A stretch of DNA of 64,000 nt from Paludibacteraceae bacterium (GCA_017471175.1 JAFUVS010000012.1:62001-126000), one strand, 5' to 3'. Shown: positions 25,493 to 34,547, counted from the first letter of the stretch. Made by a program: numbers and translations. The notes: generated by a model not told the origin, from the sequence alone.

Positions 25493-25569
25493 AATCACAT
25501 AATAATCACATAATAATCACATAATAATCACATAATAATCACGTAATAAAAACATAATAATCACTTAAT
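25493..25569. repeat. 11-base tandem repeats, array C (AATCACATAAT type)
   Basis: Seven units of exactly 11 bases, four of them identical AATCACATAAT and three variants (AATCACGTAAT, AAAAACATAAT, AATCACTTAAT). On the opposite strand the phase GTGATTATTAT resembles the GTGATTATTGG phase of array A, so arrays A and C face each other across the LRR gene. The rest of the 328-base gap between the LRR terminator and rseP holds only this array and the rseP promoter. Confidence 0.92.
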
Positions 25570-25615
25570 ATAGTAAGGGGATTATCTCGGGGAAAGTTTG
25601 GAAAAAACAGAAAGT

Positions 25616-25647
25616 ATTGCAAGGGATCGAGAAAAGCATTATCTTTG
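25616..25647 (+). promoter_or_regulatory. Promoter of rseP and following genes
   Basis: ATTG, 20 bases, TATCTTTG. The leader of about 45 bases is made of AGTTGA-type short repeats. Confidence 0.65.
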
Positions 25648-25698
25648 CGGCGTTGTTAAAAGTTGATTGTTGAGAGTTGATAGTTTTTTTAGGAAATT

Positions 25699-27141
25699 AT
25701 GATACAAGTTATTCAAGTGATTTTGGCGTTGAGCTTCTTGGTGGTGATTCACGAGTTCGGTCACTTCACCTTTGCTCGACTGTTCCACGTGCGTGTGGAG
25801 AAATTCTATCTGTTTTTCGATTACAAGTTTTCGCTGTTCCGTGCCAAACGGTTTGACGGGAAATGGCATTTTCGTTTCTTTGCTCCGACAGCGGACGAGA
25901 ACGATGAATGGAGCAAACACCCCGAGACGACCGAATGGGGTATCGGCTGGATACCTTTCGGCGGCTACTGCGCGATTGCGGGTATGGTGGACGAGACGCA
26001 CGATGCCAATTCGCTGAGCAAGGAAGCCCAGCCGTGGGAGTTCCGGCAGAAGAACGTATGGCAGCGGCTGCTGATTATATCGGGCGGCATATTGGTGAAC
26101 TTCGTGGCAGCGTTGCTGATATTCGGAATGCTGCTGTATCATTGGGGTTCGAGTTCGCTTCCGCTTCGCAACATAGACAGCGGTTTGTACTATTCGGCTA
26201 TTCTACAAGAGGAAGGTTTTGAGCAACAGGATCGTATTCTGCTCATTAACGACAAAGAGCCGGAGACGTTGGGCGATGTGGTACAGTGGCTCATCATCGA
26301 GGGGCAACAGAACGTGGTGGTGTTGCGCGGGCAGGATACCGTGCGCTTGACGATGCGCGCGGATTTGGGCAATCGCTACCTTGCGTTCCAGAACGATTTT
26401 GACCGCAAAGAAAGGGACAAAGCGCGCCAAGACCCTACGTATCAAAAAGACAGGTTCATACTGATAGACGAGTTCTATCCGTTTGTGATTGATTCGGTGT
26501 TTCCGAATACGGCAGCCGCCAATGCGGGTCTTCAAGCGGGCGATAGTCTGACGGCGATAGACGGCGTGGCAACCCCCTGCGTTGCGATGGTGAAAGAGCA
26601 GTTGCGCCGTCATCCGTGCGACAGCGTGCAGATCACCTACCACCGAGGCGGCGAGGAACAAACGGCACACGCCTTCTTGAGCGACCAGTGCCGCTTGGGC
26701 GTATATGAAAAAAGCGTACTTGAGTACTTTGCGGTGGAGCACAAGGAATACACGTTCATTGAGGCCATTCCGGCGGGCATTCGCTATGGTTGGAACTACC
26801 TGAAGATGTACGTCAAGCAGTTCCGATTGGTGTTCTCGAAAGAGGGTGCGCAGTCGTTAGGCGGGTTCGGCGCTATCGGTCAGATGTTCCCCCAATACTG
26901 GGATTGGGCGACGTTCTGGCATATGACCGCCGTGCTGTCGCTTATACTGGCGTTTATGAACTTCCTGCCGATACCGGGTTTGGACGGCGGGTATATACTG
27001 TTCCTGCTCTTCGAGATAGTAACGCGCAGACAACCAAGCGATAAGTTCTTGGAGCGCGCGAATATGGTGGGCTGGGTGATACTGATCGGGTTGCTGCTGC
27101 TTGCCAACGGCAATGACCTGATGAAATGGTTGTTCTTCTAA
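25699..27141 (+). CDS. rseP: Site-2 protease RseP-like (M50)
   Basis: A 480-residue intramembrane zinc protease that cuts membrane-anchored anti-sigma factors. The zinc motif HEFGH is at 18-22 in the first membrane segment; a further membrane segment follows near 120-145. A PDZ domain reads VIDSVFPNTAAANAGLQAGDS near 265, and the third zinc ligand is in NFLPIPGLDGGYILF near 420. The region between HEFGH and the second membrane segment is longer than in Escherichia coli, as is usual in Bacteroidota. The acyltransferase gene starts at the very next base. Confidence 0.93.
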   Translation: MIQVIQVILALSFLVVIHEFGHFTFARLFHVRVEKFYLFFDYKFSLFRAKRFDGKWHFRFFAPTADENDEWSKHPETTEWGIGWIPFGGYCAIAGMVDETHDANSLSKEAQPWEFRQKNVWQRLLIISGGILVNFVAALLIFGMLLYHWGSSSLPLRNIDSGLYYSAILQEEGFEQQDRILLINDKEPETLGDVVQWLIIEGQQNVVVLRGQDTVRLTMRADLGNRYLAFQNDFDRKERDKARQDPTYQKDRFILIDEFYPFVIDSVFPNTAAANAGLQAGDSLTAIDGVATPCVAMVKEQLRRHPCDSVQITYHRGGEEQTAHAFLSDQCRLGVYEKSVLEYFAVEHKEYTFIEAIPAGIRYGWNYLKMYVKQFRLVFSKEGAQSLGGFGAIGQMFPQYWDWATFWHMTAVLSLILAFMNFLPIPGLDGGYILFLLFEIVTRRQPSDKFLERANMVGWVILIGLLLLANGNDLMKWLFF

Positions 27142-27726
27142 ATGGCTGTCATTATGCAAGATGTGTTTGTTCATCCGTCCTCCTACGTAGATGAGGGGTG
27201 CGTGATAGGCGCAGGGACGAAGATATGGCACTTCAGCCACGTGATGTCGGGCTGCAAGATCGGTGAGCAGTGTAATATAGGTCAGAACGTGGTGATTTCG
27301 CCGGATGTAGAATTGGGTCGTAACTGCAAGATACAGAATAACGTAAGTGTCTATACGGGCGTTCGCTGCGAGGACGATGTGTTCTTGGGACCGAGTATGG
27401 TATTCACGAATGTAGTCAATCCTCGTGCCGCCGTGTCGCGGAAGGATGAGTACCGCCCCACTCTACTCAAACGCGGTGCGAGCGTGGGTGCCAACGCGAC
27501 TATCGTGTGCGGGCATACATTGGGCGAATACTGCCTGATTGGTGCGGGGTCGGTGGTGACGAAAGATGTGCCTGCTTACGCACTGATGGCGGGCAATCCG
27601 GCACGCCGCATCGGTTGGGTGAGCGAACACGGCGAGAAACTGCAATTCGATGCAGCGGGAATGGCTACCTGTCCTGCCACGGGGGATAAATACCGGCTTC
27701 GGGACGGAGTAGTAGAAAAACTCTAA
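27142..27726 (+). CDS. Hexapeptide-repeat acyltransferase (WbpD/WlbB-like)
   Basis: A 194-residue left-handed beta-helix acetyltransferase. Hexapeptide turns run from VHPSSYVDEGCVIGAGTKI to about 165, with FSHVMSGCKIGEQCNIGQNV and NNVSVYTGV. The family acetylates the 3-amino group of UDP-2-acetamido-3-amino-hexuronates or related sugars for O-antigen or capsule. The exact sugar is inferred from similarity only, and no sugar dehydrogenase or aminotransferase partner is next to it. A second in-frame ATG at 27154 is possible. It starts directly after rseP, so the two are probably cotranscribed. Confidence 0.87.
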   Translation: MAVIMQDVFVHPSSYVDEGCVIGAGTKIWHFSHVMSGCKIGEQCNIGQNVVISPDVELGRNCKIQNNVSVYTGVRCEDDVFLGPSMVFTNVVNPRAAVSRKDEYRPTLLKRGASVGANATIVCGHTLGEYCLIGAGSVVTKDVPAYALMAGNPARRIGWVSEHGEKLQFDAAGMATCPATGDKYRLRDGVVEKL

Positions 27727-27758
27727 ACTCTAAACTCTCAATTCTCAACTCTCAACTA
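27722..27758. repeat. Short repeats directly before dnaX
   Basis: Near copies of CTCTAAA and CTCTCAA / TTCTCAA at a 7-base period fill the gap between the acyltransferase and the dnaX start. On the other strand they read GTTGAGA, similar to the repeats before rseP. Confidence 0.8.
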
Positions 27759-27760
27759 CA

Positions 27761-29455
27761 ATGGATAGTCCTTATATCGTATCGGCTCGCAAGTACCGCC
27801 CGACGACATTTGACTCGGTGGTAGGGCAGCAATCGCTGACGGATACGCTGCGCAATGCCATTCGGACGGGCAAGTTGGCGCACGCCTACCTGTTTTGCGG
27901 TCCTCGCGGCGTGGGTAAGACAACTTGTGCGCGTATCTTCGCCAAGACCATCAACTGCTTGAATCCGACAGCCGAACACGAGGCGTGCAACGAGTGCGAA
28001 TCGTGCCGTGCGTTCAACGAACAACGCAGTTTCAATATCCACGAATTGGACGCCGCGAGCAATAACTCGGTGGAAGATATTCGCACGCTGATACAAGAGG
28101 TGCGCATCCCGCCGCAAATAGGCAAGTACAGCGTGTATATCATCGATGAGGTACATATGCTTTCGGCGGGGGCGTTCAACGCGCTGCTGAAGACCTTGGA
28201 AGAGCCGCCTTCGTATGCAATCTTCATCTTGGCGACTACGGAAAAGCACAAGGTGCTGCCGACTATATTGAGTCGCTGCCAAGTGTATGATTTCCAACGC
28301 ATCACAATCACCGACATCGTGGGTCATCTGCAACGTGTGGCTCAACAAGAAGGGATAGAAACCGAAGAGGAGGCGTTGGGCGTTGTGGCAAAGAAAGCCG
28401 ACGGCGGTATGCGCGATGCGCTGTCTATATTCGACCAGTTAGTGGCTTTCTGCGGGAACAAAATCACTTATCAGCAGGCGATTGAGGTGCTGAACATATT
28501 AGATACGGACTACTACTTCCGTATGGTGAGTGCGGCATTGGCGGGCGATGTGGCGCAGGTGCTGCTGCTCTTTGATGAGGTGCTGCAGAAAGGCTTTGAT
28601 GCGGGGCAGTTCATTGTAGGTCTGCAAAGCCACTTGCGCGATGTGTTAGTAGCTAAAGATGCACAGACCTTACGCCTACTGGAAACTGCTGAATCGGTTC
28701 GCGGGCAATACCAAGAGCAAGCAGGGAAATGTGCTGCTCCGTGGATATTTGCATCGCTTAACGTACTGAATGAGTGTGACATGCGCTATCGGACATCCAC
28801 GAACAAGCGATTGGTGATTGAGTTGGGGTTGATTAAGTGGTGCGGCTTGGTGATGGCTGCTGCACCTGCGGCTGTCGCTCCGATGCCTGCTGCTAATGCG
28901 CAACCGGCTGCTGCTCCGCGCCCTGCCACACCGGCAACACAAACGATACAAACGAAACAGGCGGCACCCGCAATGCTGTCTATGCCTACGATTCCGAACA
29001 TTCCTTCTATACGTCCGACCGGACAAGCGACAAGTAATGCTGCAACAAGCGGCGGGCAAGGACAAATAGTGACCATCGACAAGCAGGAGACACAACGCCG
29101 CCCTTTTACCAAAGACCAATTCAATGACGCGTGGATTGGTCTGAAACGGCACTTCCCCCATGAAGAGCGTCTGCAAGCCATACTATCAATGTGTGAGCCG
29201 CAAATAGATGGCGAGAAGATACGCATAGGCGTATCGAATCCGTGGCAGAAAGAAGAGATACAACGTCTGCGCGAGGCGATGCTCGCATTCTTAAGACAAA
29301 CCCTTCAAAACGAAGGGATAGAGATGGATGTCGTCATCGATGAATCCCGACAACAACATACCGCCTATACAGCCGAAGAAAAAATGAAACGGATGCAAAA
29401 GGAATATCCTGAATTGACAGCGTTCCGCCAATCGTTGGGACTGATAATTGAATGA
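27761..29455 (+). CDS. dnaX: DNA polymerase III subunit gamma/tau
   Basis: The clamp-loader ATPase, 564 residues. Walker A GPRGVGKTT is near 46-54, the zinc cysteines are in NCLNPTAEHEACNECESC near 66-84, Walker B DEVH is near 128, and the SRC motif is in ILSRCQVYDF. An Ala/Pro/Thr/Gln-rich linker spans about 360-440, and a C-terminal domain of about 115 residues follows, typical of the tau part in Bacteroidota. No clear slippery site for a shorter gamma form was seen. Preceded by short repeats and followed by a radical SAM gene on the same strand. Confidence 0.95.
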   Translation: MDSPYIVSARKYRPTTFDSVVGQQSLTDTLRNAIRTGKLAHAYLFCGPRGVGKTTCARIFAKTINCLNPTAEHEACNECESCRAFNEQRSFNIHELDAASNNSVEDIRTLIQEVRIPPQIGKYSVYIIDEVHMLSAGAFNALLKTLEEPPSYAIFILATTEKHKVLPTILSRCQVYDFQRITITDIVGHLQRVAQQEGIETEEEALGVVAKKADGGMRDALSIFDQLVAFCGNKITYQQAIEVLNILDTDYYFRMVSAALAGDVAQVLLLFDEVLQKGFDAGQFIVGLQSHLRDVLVAKDAQTLRLLETAESVRGQYQEQAGKCAAPWIFASLNVLNECDMRYRTSTNKRLVIELGLIKWCGLVMAAAPAAVAPMPAANAQPAAAPRPATPATQTIQTKQAAPAMLSMPTIPNIPSIRPTGQATSNAATSGGQGQIVTIDKQETQRRPFTKDQFNDAWIGLKRHFPHEERLQAILSMCEPQIDGEKIRIGVSNPWQKEEIQRLREAMLAFLRQTLQNEGIEMDVVIDESRQQHTAYTAEEKMKRMQKEYPELTAFRQSLGLIIE

Positions 29456-29485
29456 TATTCTGCTGCTTGAAGAAGAACAATCGAG

Positions 29486-31183
29486 ATGTATGACTTGAAA
29501 CAATATCTGCCTACAACCCGCAAAGAGATGCAACTGCTGGGCTGGGATGAAGCGGATGTGATATTGTTTTCGGGCGATGCCTATATTGACCATCCCGCGT
29601 GCGGCGCGGCAGTGATAGGCAGGGTATTGGAAAACGCAGGGTATCGCGTGGCAATCGTACCTCAACCTGACTGGCGAGGTGATTATCGCGATTTCACCAA
29701 GTTAGGTCGCCCGCGTCTGTTCTTCGGCGTGACGGCAGGTGCGATGGACTCAATGGTGAACCACTATACAGCGGCTCGTCGCAAGCGTTCGGATGACGCT
29801 TTTTCGCCCAACGGAGAGGCGGGTCATCGACCTGATTACTGCACGGTGACATACTGCAAGATTCTGCGTGAAGTGTTTGGCGATGTGCCGATTGTGATAG
29901 GCGGCATAGAAGCGTCTATGCGCCGACTGGCACACTATGATTACTGGTCAGACCGATTGATGCCGTCCATATTAGCGGATTCGCGCGCAGACCTGTTGGT
30001 GTACGGAATGGGAGAGCAGGCAATGGTGGAAATAGCGCGGCGCGGGATACAACACGACATACCGCAGACTGCGTATATGACTGACAATAATATGCTTGCA
30101 GCGGACGGAGATGACAATGTAATTGTACTTCACAGTTATGAGGAGGAACTGAAAGATAAACGCAAGCACGCCGAGGACTTTCGACTCATTGAAACCGAAT
30201 CGAACAAGCAGGTTGCCAAACGATTGGTTCAACGGACAGGCAATAAGATGGTGGTGGTCAATCCGCCCTACCCTGCCCTGACGCAAGATGCTTTGGATCA
30301 GATTTATGACTTGCCCTATCAGTATCTTCCCCACCCGAAATATAAGGATAAACGCATACCCGCTTACGAGATGATACGTTTCTCCGTCTGTATTCATCGC
30401 GGCTGCTTTGGCGGATGCGCATTCTGCACGATATCAACGCATCAAGGCAAGCAGATTGTGTCACGAAGCAAAGACAGTATCTTGCGGCAAATTGATAAAT
30501 TGCGCCAACTGCCCGAATGGAAAGGCTATTTGAGTGATTTGGGAGGTCCGAGTGCGAATATGTACGGGATAGAAGGCAAAGACAAAGCGATTTGTGCGCG
30601 GTGCACACGTGCATCCTGCTTACAACCGACTATCTGCAAGAACTTGAATAGGGATTTCAGTCAGTTGTTGGATTTATACCATACGGTGGATGCGCTGCCT
30701 TACATCAAGAAATCGTTTGTGGGTTCCGGTATACGATATGACTTGATGAACGAAGAGTACGGCAAAGAACTGATAACCAAACACGTGAGCGGTCGATTAA
30801 AAGTTGCTCCCGAACATACGTCAGACGAGGTAGTGAGGCTGATGCGCAAGCCTTCGTGGGACGTTTATTTGCGGTTTAGGGACTTCTTCTATCGAGTGAA
30901 CAAGGAATGCGGCTTGCGGCAGCAGTTAATACCTTACTTTATATCGTCCCATCCGGGCTGTACGGACAAGGATATGCGGCAGTTGGCAGACGAGACGAAA
31001 CGGATGGGTTACCGACCGGAACAGGTGCAAGACTTTACACCTACCCCTATGACATTATCAACCACAATGTTCTACACGGGACTTAATCCCTATACGATGC
31101 AGCCGGTGTATGTAGCGAAGAGTGAGAAAGATAAAAAGCGGCAAAATAGTTATTTCTTCTGGTGGAAAAAGAGAGAGCATTGA
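29486..31183 (+). CDS. YgiQ-type radical SAM protein (UPF0313)
   Basis: A 565-residue protein with an N-terminal cobalamin-binding-like domain (YLPTTRKEMQLLGWDEADVI, IGGIEASMRRLAHYDYW) and a radical SAM core with the cluster motif CIHRGCFGGCAFC near 301-313, followed by SDLGGPSANMYG and a cysteine group CARCTRASCLQPTIC. The reaction of YgiQ proteins is not known. It is somewhat shorter at the C-terminus than many relatives, ending soon after FTPTPMTLSTTMFYTGLNP. The next gene, an M23 peptidase, starts 18 bases later. Confidence 0.93.
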   Translation: MYDLKQYLPTTRKEMQLLGWDEADVILFSGDAYIDHPACGAAVIGRVLENAGYRVAIVPQPDWRGDYRDFTKLGRPRLFFGVTAGAMDSMVNHYTAARRKRSDDAFSPNGEAGHRPDYCTVTYCKILREVFGDVPIVIGGIEASMRRLAHYDYWSDRLMPSILADSRADLLVYGMGEQAMVEIARRGIQHDIPQTAYMTDNNMLAADGDDNVIVLHSYEEELKDKRKHAEDFRLIETESNKQVAKRLVQRTGNKMVVVNPPYPALTQDALDQIYDLPYQYLPHPKYKDKRIPAYEMIRFSVCIHRGCFGGCAFCTISTHQGKQIVSRSKDSILRQIDKLRQLPEWKGYLSDLGGPSANMYGIEGKDKAICARCTRASCLQPTICKNLNRDFSQLLDLYHTVDALPYIKKSFVGSGIRYDLMNEEYGKELITKHVSGRLKVAPEHTSDEVVRLMRKPSWDVYLRFRDFFYRVNKECGLRQQLIPYFISSHPGCTDKDMRQLADETKRMGYRPEQVQDFTPTPMTLSTTMFYTGLNPYTMQPVYVAKSEKDKKRQNSYFFWWKKREH

Positions 31184-31201
31184 ATCAATGAATGCTGAAT
31201 T

Positions 31202-32167
31202 ATGAAACATAAATACAGAATCAATCCTGAAACATTGGCATTGGAGCGCATTGAACACGGCATCCTGTTTTGGCTAAAGCGTTCGGGGCAATACATATTA
31301 GTAGGACTGCTATTGGGCGTAGTCTTTTTCTTCGTTTTCTTTATGATTTTTCCTTCGCCGCGCGAAAAGCAACTGATGGCGCAGAAAGAGTCGTTAGAGG
31401 CGCAGATGCAGATTATGGATCAGAAAGTGAATCAGATGCAGGTGGTGATGACGGATATGGCGCAACGAGATGACAACTTGTATCGTGTCTTGTTTGGGGC
31501 AGAACCTATTCCGCTTGCCGTTCGTCAGGGAGCTACGAACAAGATTTCATATTACGAAGACTTGGCACAGATGACCAACAGCCAGTTGGTAGCCGACCTG
31601 CAACTGAAAGTAGATGTTTTAGAACGCGAGATTTATGCGCAGGCAAACTCGTTTAACGAGATCGTAGAGATGGCTAAATCGCAAGAGGCGATGATGGATA
31701 ATATACCTGCTATTCAGCCTATTCTGAATAAAGACTTGAAACACGTAGCGAGCGGCTGGGGCTTTCGTGTTCACCCTATCTACCATACGCGCAAGTTCCA
31801 TTACGGGATGGATTTTTCTGCCAAGACAGGCACGGATGTGTTTGCAACAGGTAATGCTAAAGTGGTTTATTCCGGCTGGCGACAGGGTTATGGTAATATG
31901 GTGATGCTGGATCACGGCTACGGGTATCAAACCCTTTATGCGCACTTATTCAAATCGTTGGTACGCGTAGGGCAGAAAGTACAACGCGGTGATATTATCG
32001 GCTTAGTCGGTAATACAGGGGCTTCGGTAGGTCCGCACCTGCACTACGAAGTTCATAGAGATGGTCGCCCGGTTGATCCGCGCAACTACTATTTCAACGA
32101 CCTTAATCCAGAAGAATACGACAAGATGGTTCAGATGTCGAACAACTTCGGACAGACATTCGACTAA
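31202..32167 (+). CDS. Membrane-anchored M23 family peptidase
   Basis: A 321-residue peptidoglycan hydrolase or hydrolase-like activator. A membrane segment at about 28-50 (GQYILVGLLLGVVFFFVFFM) anchors it, followed by a coiled coil at about 55-100 (KESLEAQMQIMDQKVNQMQV). The LytM domain has HYGMD near 200-204 and HLHYEVH near 279-285, so all zinc ligands are present and it should cut peptide cross-links in the periplasm. Domain order is as in Bacteroidota cell-shape M23 proteins. Confidence 0.93.
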   Translation: MKHKYRINPETLALERIEHGILFWLKRSGQYILVGLLLGVVFFFVFFMIFPSPREKQLMAQKESLEAQMQIMDQKVNQMQVVMTDMAQRDDNLYRVLFGAEPIPLAVRQGATNKISYYEDLAQMTNSQLVADLQLKVDVLEREIYAQANSFNEIVEMAKSQEAMMDNIPAIQPILNKDLKHVASGWGFRVHPIYHTRKFHYGMDFSAKTGTDVFATGNAKVVYSGWRQGYGNMVMLDHGYGYQTLYAHLFKSLVRVGQKVQRGDIIGLVGNTGASVGPHLHYEVHRDGRPVDPRNYYFNDLNPEEYDKMVQMSNNFGQTFD

Positions 32168-32356
32168 TATATTATTCTGATTGCGCGCAATCGAAACGTA
32201 GCATATCCAATCTCTCATTGAATTAACACTCAATCTGCCATCCGTCGCAATTCCTACGAAGGACGGCAGGAAGATAGTTCATATACGTGTGGGAGTTATA
32301 TTGTTTGGATGGCATTTTTTTCTTCTGTCATGGGAAGAATAACAGAAGAGACCCAT

Positions 32357-32403
32357 AAAAAAAGTCGCAATTCTATCGGTTTTCACCGCGTCATTGCGAC
32401 TTT
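32357..32403 (-). terminator. Terminator downstream of tRNA-Val
   Basis: On the minus strand AAAGTCGCAAT and ATTGCGACTTT form an 11-base stem enclosing about 20 bases, followed by T residues. It stands 23 bases behind the tRNA. Confidence 0.85.
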
Positions 32404-32425
32404 ATTGATTGATTATCAATCTTTG

Positions 32426-32500
32426 TGGGCGTTCACGGATTCGAACCGCGGACCCTCTGCTTGTAGGGCAGATGCTCTAAACCAGCTGAGCTAAACGCCC
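32426..32500 (-). tRNA. tRNA-Val (anticodon TAC)
   Basis: A complete cloverleaf of 75 bases: acceptor GGGCGTT/AACGCCC with discriminator A, D arm GCTC/GAGC, anticodon stem TCTGC/GCAGA, variable loop of 5, and T arm CGCGG-TTCGAAT-CCGTG. The 7-base anticodon loop reads CCTACAA, giving anticodon TAC with C rather than T at position 33. CCA is not encoded. It has its own promoter and terminator and does not belong to an rRNA operon. Confidence 0.93.
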
Positions 32501-32543
32501 TTTTGAGTTGCACTCCACCAAGTTTCTTTCTCAAAAGCGGGTG

Positions 32544-32575
32544 CAAAAGTACTGCATATTTTTCAACCCACCAAA
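32544..32575 (-). promoter_or_regulatory. Promoter of tRNA-Val
   Basis: On the minus strand TTTG, 20 bases, TACTTTTG; the transcript would start about 37 bases before the tRNA. Confidence 0.75.
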
Positions 32576-32778
32576 TAAATTGTGCATTTTTTTGCAAAAA
32601 AACTTATATTTATCTGATTTACAAATCATAAAAATATCCTACAGAATTACCCTATTACATTGCTCATTCAAGAACTTAAGATGCCATAGAAACAACAGAA
32701 ATGGAGAGAGAAAATGGAAGAAGAAAGATGATAGCAGATAGATAATAGATGATAGTAGAGAACAACACCCATACCACG

Positions 32779-33450
32779 TTAGGCGCGGCTTACAGCACAA
32801 ACAATCAGACGACTACCATCGACACGAAAGCCTATTTCTTCACCCTTATAGGTAATATGGTACATACGTTCCGAATCGTCCTGATAGGCGGGACGAGGGT
32901 CTTGACGCAGAATCTCCTCCCACTCATTACGGGACACGATTGGATTGAAACTTCCCCACTCTACTTCCAATGTAGGAAAGTCCACTACGTCCACAAAGCC
33001 GCTTCGGGCGTTCGGGATGGCATCGGCATAAGCAATATAAGGTTTGATGTCGTAGATGGGCGTACCGTCTTGCATATCCGCTCCCGCTACCACTAACGCC
33101 ATACCCTCTCCTGTTTTCTCGACACGCAGCAGTCGAACAGCCGTCAGTCCTATCGGATTAGGACGTATCGGCGACCGAGTGGCAAAAACGCCCACCCGCC
33201 GATTTCCGCCTAAACGAGGCGGACGCACGGTAGGTGACCATTCGGCACGGCGATTGTTATGAAAGCCCCAAAGAAGCCACAGGTGGCTGTATCCCTCTAT
33301 GCCACGCAACGCTTCTGCCACACGGTATGTTTCTGTGAACACAATGCGCGATTCGATTAGACTTTCGCGAATGGTTTGTCGTGGAATGCCGAATTTGTCG
33401 GCAAAGCCATTGCGAATGTAAGCAATAGGGCTAATCGTCAAGTCATTCAT
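32779..33450 (-). CDS. trmO: tRNA (t6A37) N6-methyltransferase TrmO-like
   Basis: A 223-residue protein of the TrmO (YaeB/VirR) family that methylates N6-threonylcarbamoyladenosine 37 of some Thr tRNAs using SAM. Family stretches are SPIAYIRNGFADKFGIPRQ, GIEGYSHLWLLWGFHNN, VGVFATRSPIRPNPIGLTAV and GTPIYDIKPYIAYAD. Seven extra residues upstream (start at 33471) overlap a terminator stem, so the start at 33450 is preferred. It lies downstream of korAB on the same strand but beyond a strong hairpin, so it may need its own promoter. Confidence 0.93.
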   Translation of the reverse strand: MNDLTISPIAYIRNGFADKFGIPRQTIRESLIESRIVFTETYRVAEALRGIEGYSHLWLLWGFHNNRRAEWSPTVRPPRLGGNRRVGVFATRSPIRPNPIGLTAVRLLRVEKTGEGMALVVAGADMQDGTPIYDIKPYIAYADAIPNARSGFVDVVDFPTLEVEWGSFNPIVSRNEWEEILRQDPRPAYQDDSERMYHITYKGEEIGFRVDGSRLIVCAVSRA

Positions 33451-33470
33451 TTTTACGATGGAGGAAAACA

Positions 33471-33504
33471 AAAATGCGCAACGCTTTTGACGTTGCGCAT
33501 TTTT
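33471..33504 (-). terminator. Terminator after korB
   Basis: A perfect 13-base stem (AAAATGCGCAACG with CGTTGCGCATTTT), loop of 7, with T/A runs on both sides, so it can work in both directions. It separates korAB from trmO. Confidence 0.92.
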
Positions 33505-33513
33505 CGGTTTCTA

Positions 33514-34545
33514 TTAGATATCCCAATGCTCAAGGGTCATCAGCAGTTCATCAAACGATTTCACTTTTGACTTTTCCTGAACGGAATGAATCTGGTTGCG
33601 GACAGCCTCATCATAGGTCTCAGCCTCCACATCGCGGATAACGCCTAATGCGATAGGCAGTTCGGGCTGAATCTCGGCATTGACGACATCGGTGAATTTC
33701 TCTTGTCCCATCAAGGCGAGCATACGGTGTAACGTCGGATCTGCCATGTGCGCATCGTGTGTCAGCACGCGTTCATCGTCAGCGGCAACCACTATCAGAC
33801 GAGGTATCAGACCTTGACTGTAATCCAATGCCAAACCTTTGTCTTTGTTGGCACCGAAAATCATCTTTTCTCCGTGACGAAGGATGATGCTGCGCTCGGC
33901 ACGTGTTTCGCGGTCGGCTATCCAGTTGTGCGTACCGTTGTTGAAGATAACGCAGTTAACCAAACACTCGATGACGGAAGCACCTTTGTGTTCCTTGGCT
34001 TTGACCATACAATCGACCGTAGTAGGCATATCCACGTCCAACGTGCGGGCGAAGAACGTTCCGCGCGCACCCATCACTAATTCAGCAGGGATGAAAGGAC
34101 GTTCCACCGTACCGAAAGGACTGGACTTGCTGACAAATCCCTTAGGCGATGTGGGCGAGTATTGACCCTTGGTCAGACCGTAGATACGGTTGTTGAACAG
34201 GCAGATATTCAGATCCACATTACGGCGAATCTCGTGAATAAAGTGGTTACCACCGATAGCGAGCAGGTCGCCGTCGCCCGACATCTGCCATACGGTCAGT
34301 TCGGGATGAGAGGTCTTAACACCAGTTGCTACAGCACCGGCACGACCGTGAATCGTATTGAATCCGTATGTATTAAGATAGTGAGGCATACGGCTGGAGC
34401 AACCGATACCCGAAATCACTACTGTCTCGTGAGTCGGCACACCGATTTGCGCCATCGCTTTCTGAAGAGCCATACAGATGGCATGGTCGCCACACCCCGG
34501 GCAAAAACGTACGTATTGATCGCTTTTGAATTGACTTGCTTCCAT
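33514..34545 (-). CDS. korB: 2-oxoacid:ferredoxin oxidoreductase, beta subunit
   Basis: The 343-residue thiamine diphosphate-binding subunit. It starts with KSDQYVRFCPGCGDHAICMA, holding cluster cysteines, and has the ThDP motif GDGDLLAIGGNHFIHEIRRN with the NNRIYGLTKGQYSPTSP follow-up. With the alpha chain it converts a 2-oxoacid, most likely 2-oxoglutarate, plus CoA to acyl-CoA, CO2 and reduced ferredoxin. 2-Oxoglutarate is favoured because the two-subunit form with the long alpha chain matches KorAB, but 2-oxoisovalerate or pyruvate cannot be excluded. Separated from korA by 2 bases. Confidence 0.92.
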   Translation of the reverse strand: MEASQFKSDQYVRFCPGCGDHAICMALQKAMAQIGVPTHETVVISGIGCSSRMPHYLNTYGFNTIHGRAGAVATGVKTSHPELTVWQMSGDGDLLAIGGNHFIHEIRRNVDLNICLFNNRIYGLTKGQYSPTSPKGFVSKSSPFGTVERPFIPAELVMGARGTFFARTLDVDMPTTVDCMVKAKEHKGASVIECLVNCVIFNNGTHNWIADRETRAERSIILRHGEKMIFGANKDKGLALDYSQGLIPRLIVVAADDERVLTHDAHMADPTLHRMLALMGQEKFTDVVNAEIQPELPIALGVIRDVEAETYDEAVRNQIHSVQEKSKVKSFDELLMTLEHWDI

Positions 34546-34547
34546 AA

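Noticed and set aside
32232..32268. Terminator behind the M23 peptidase gene
   Set aside because: A GC-rich imperfect hairpin is present, but no T run follows and the pairing is interrupted.
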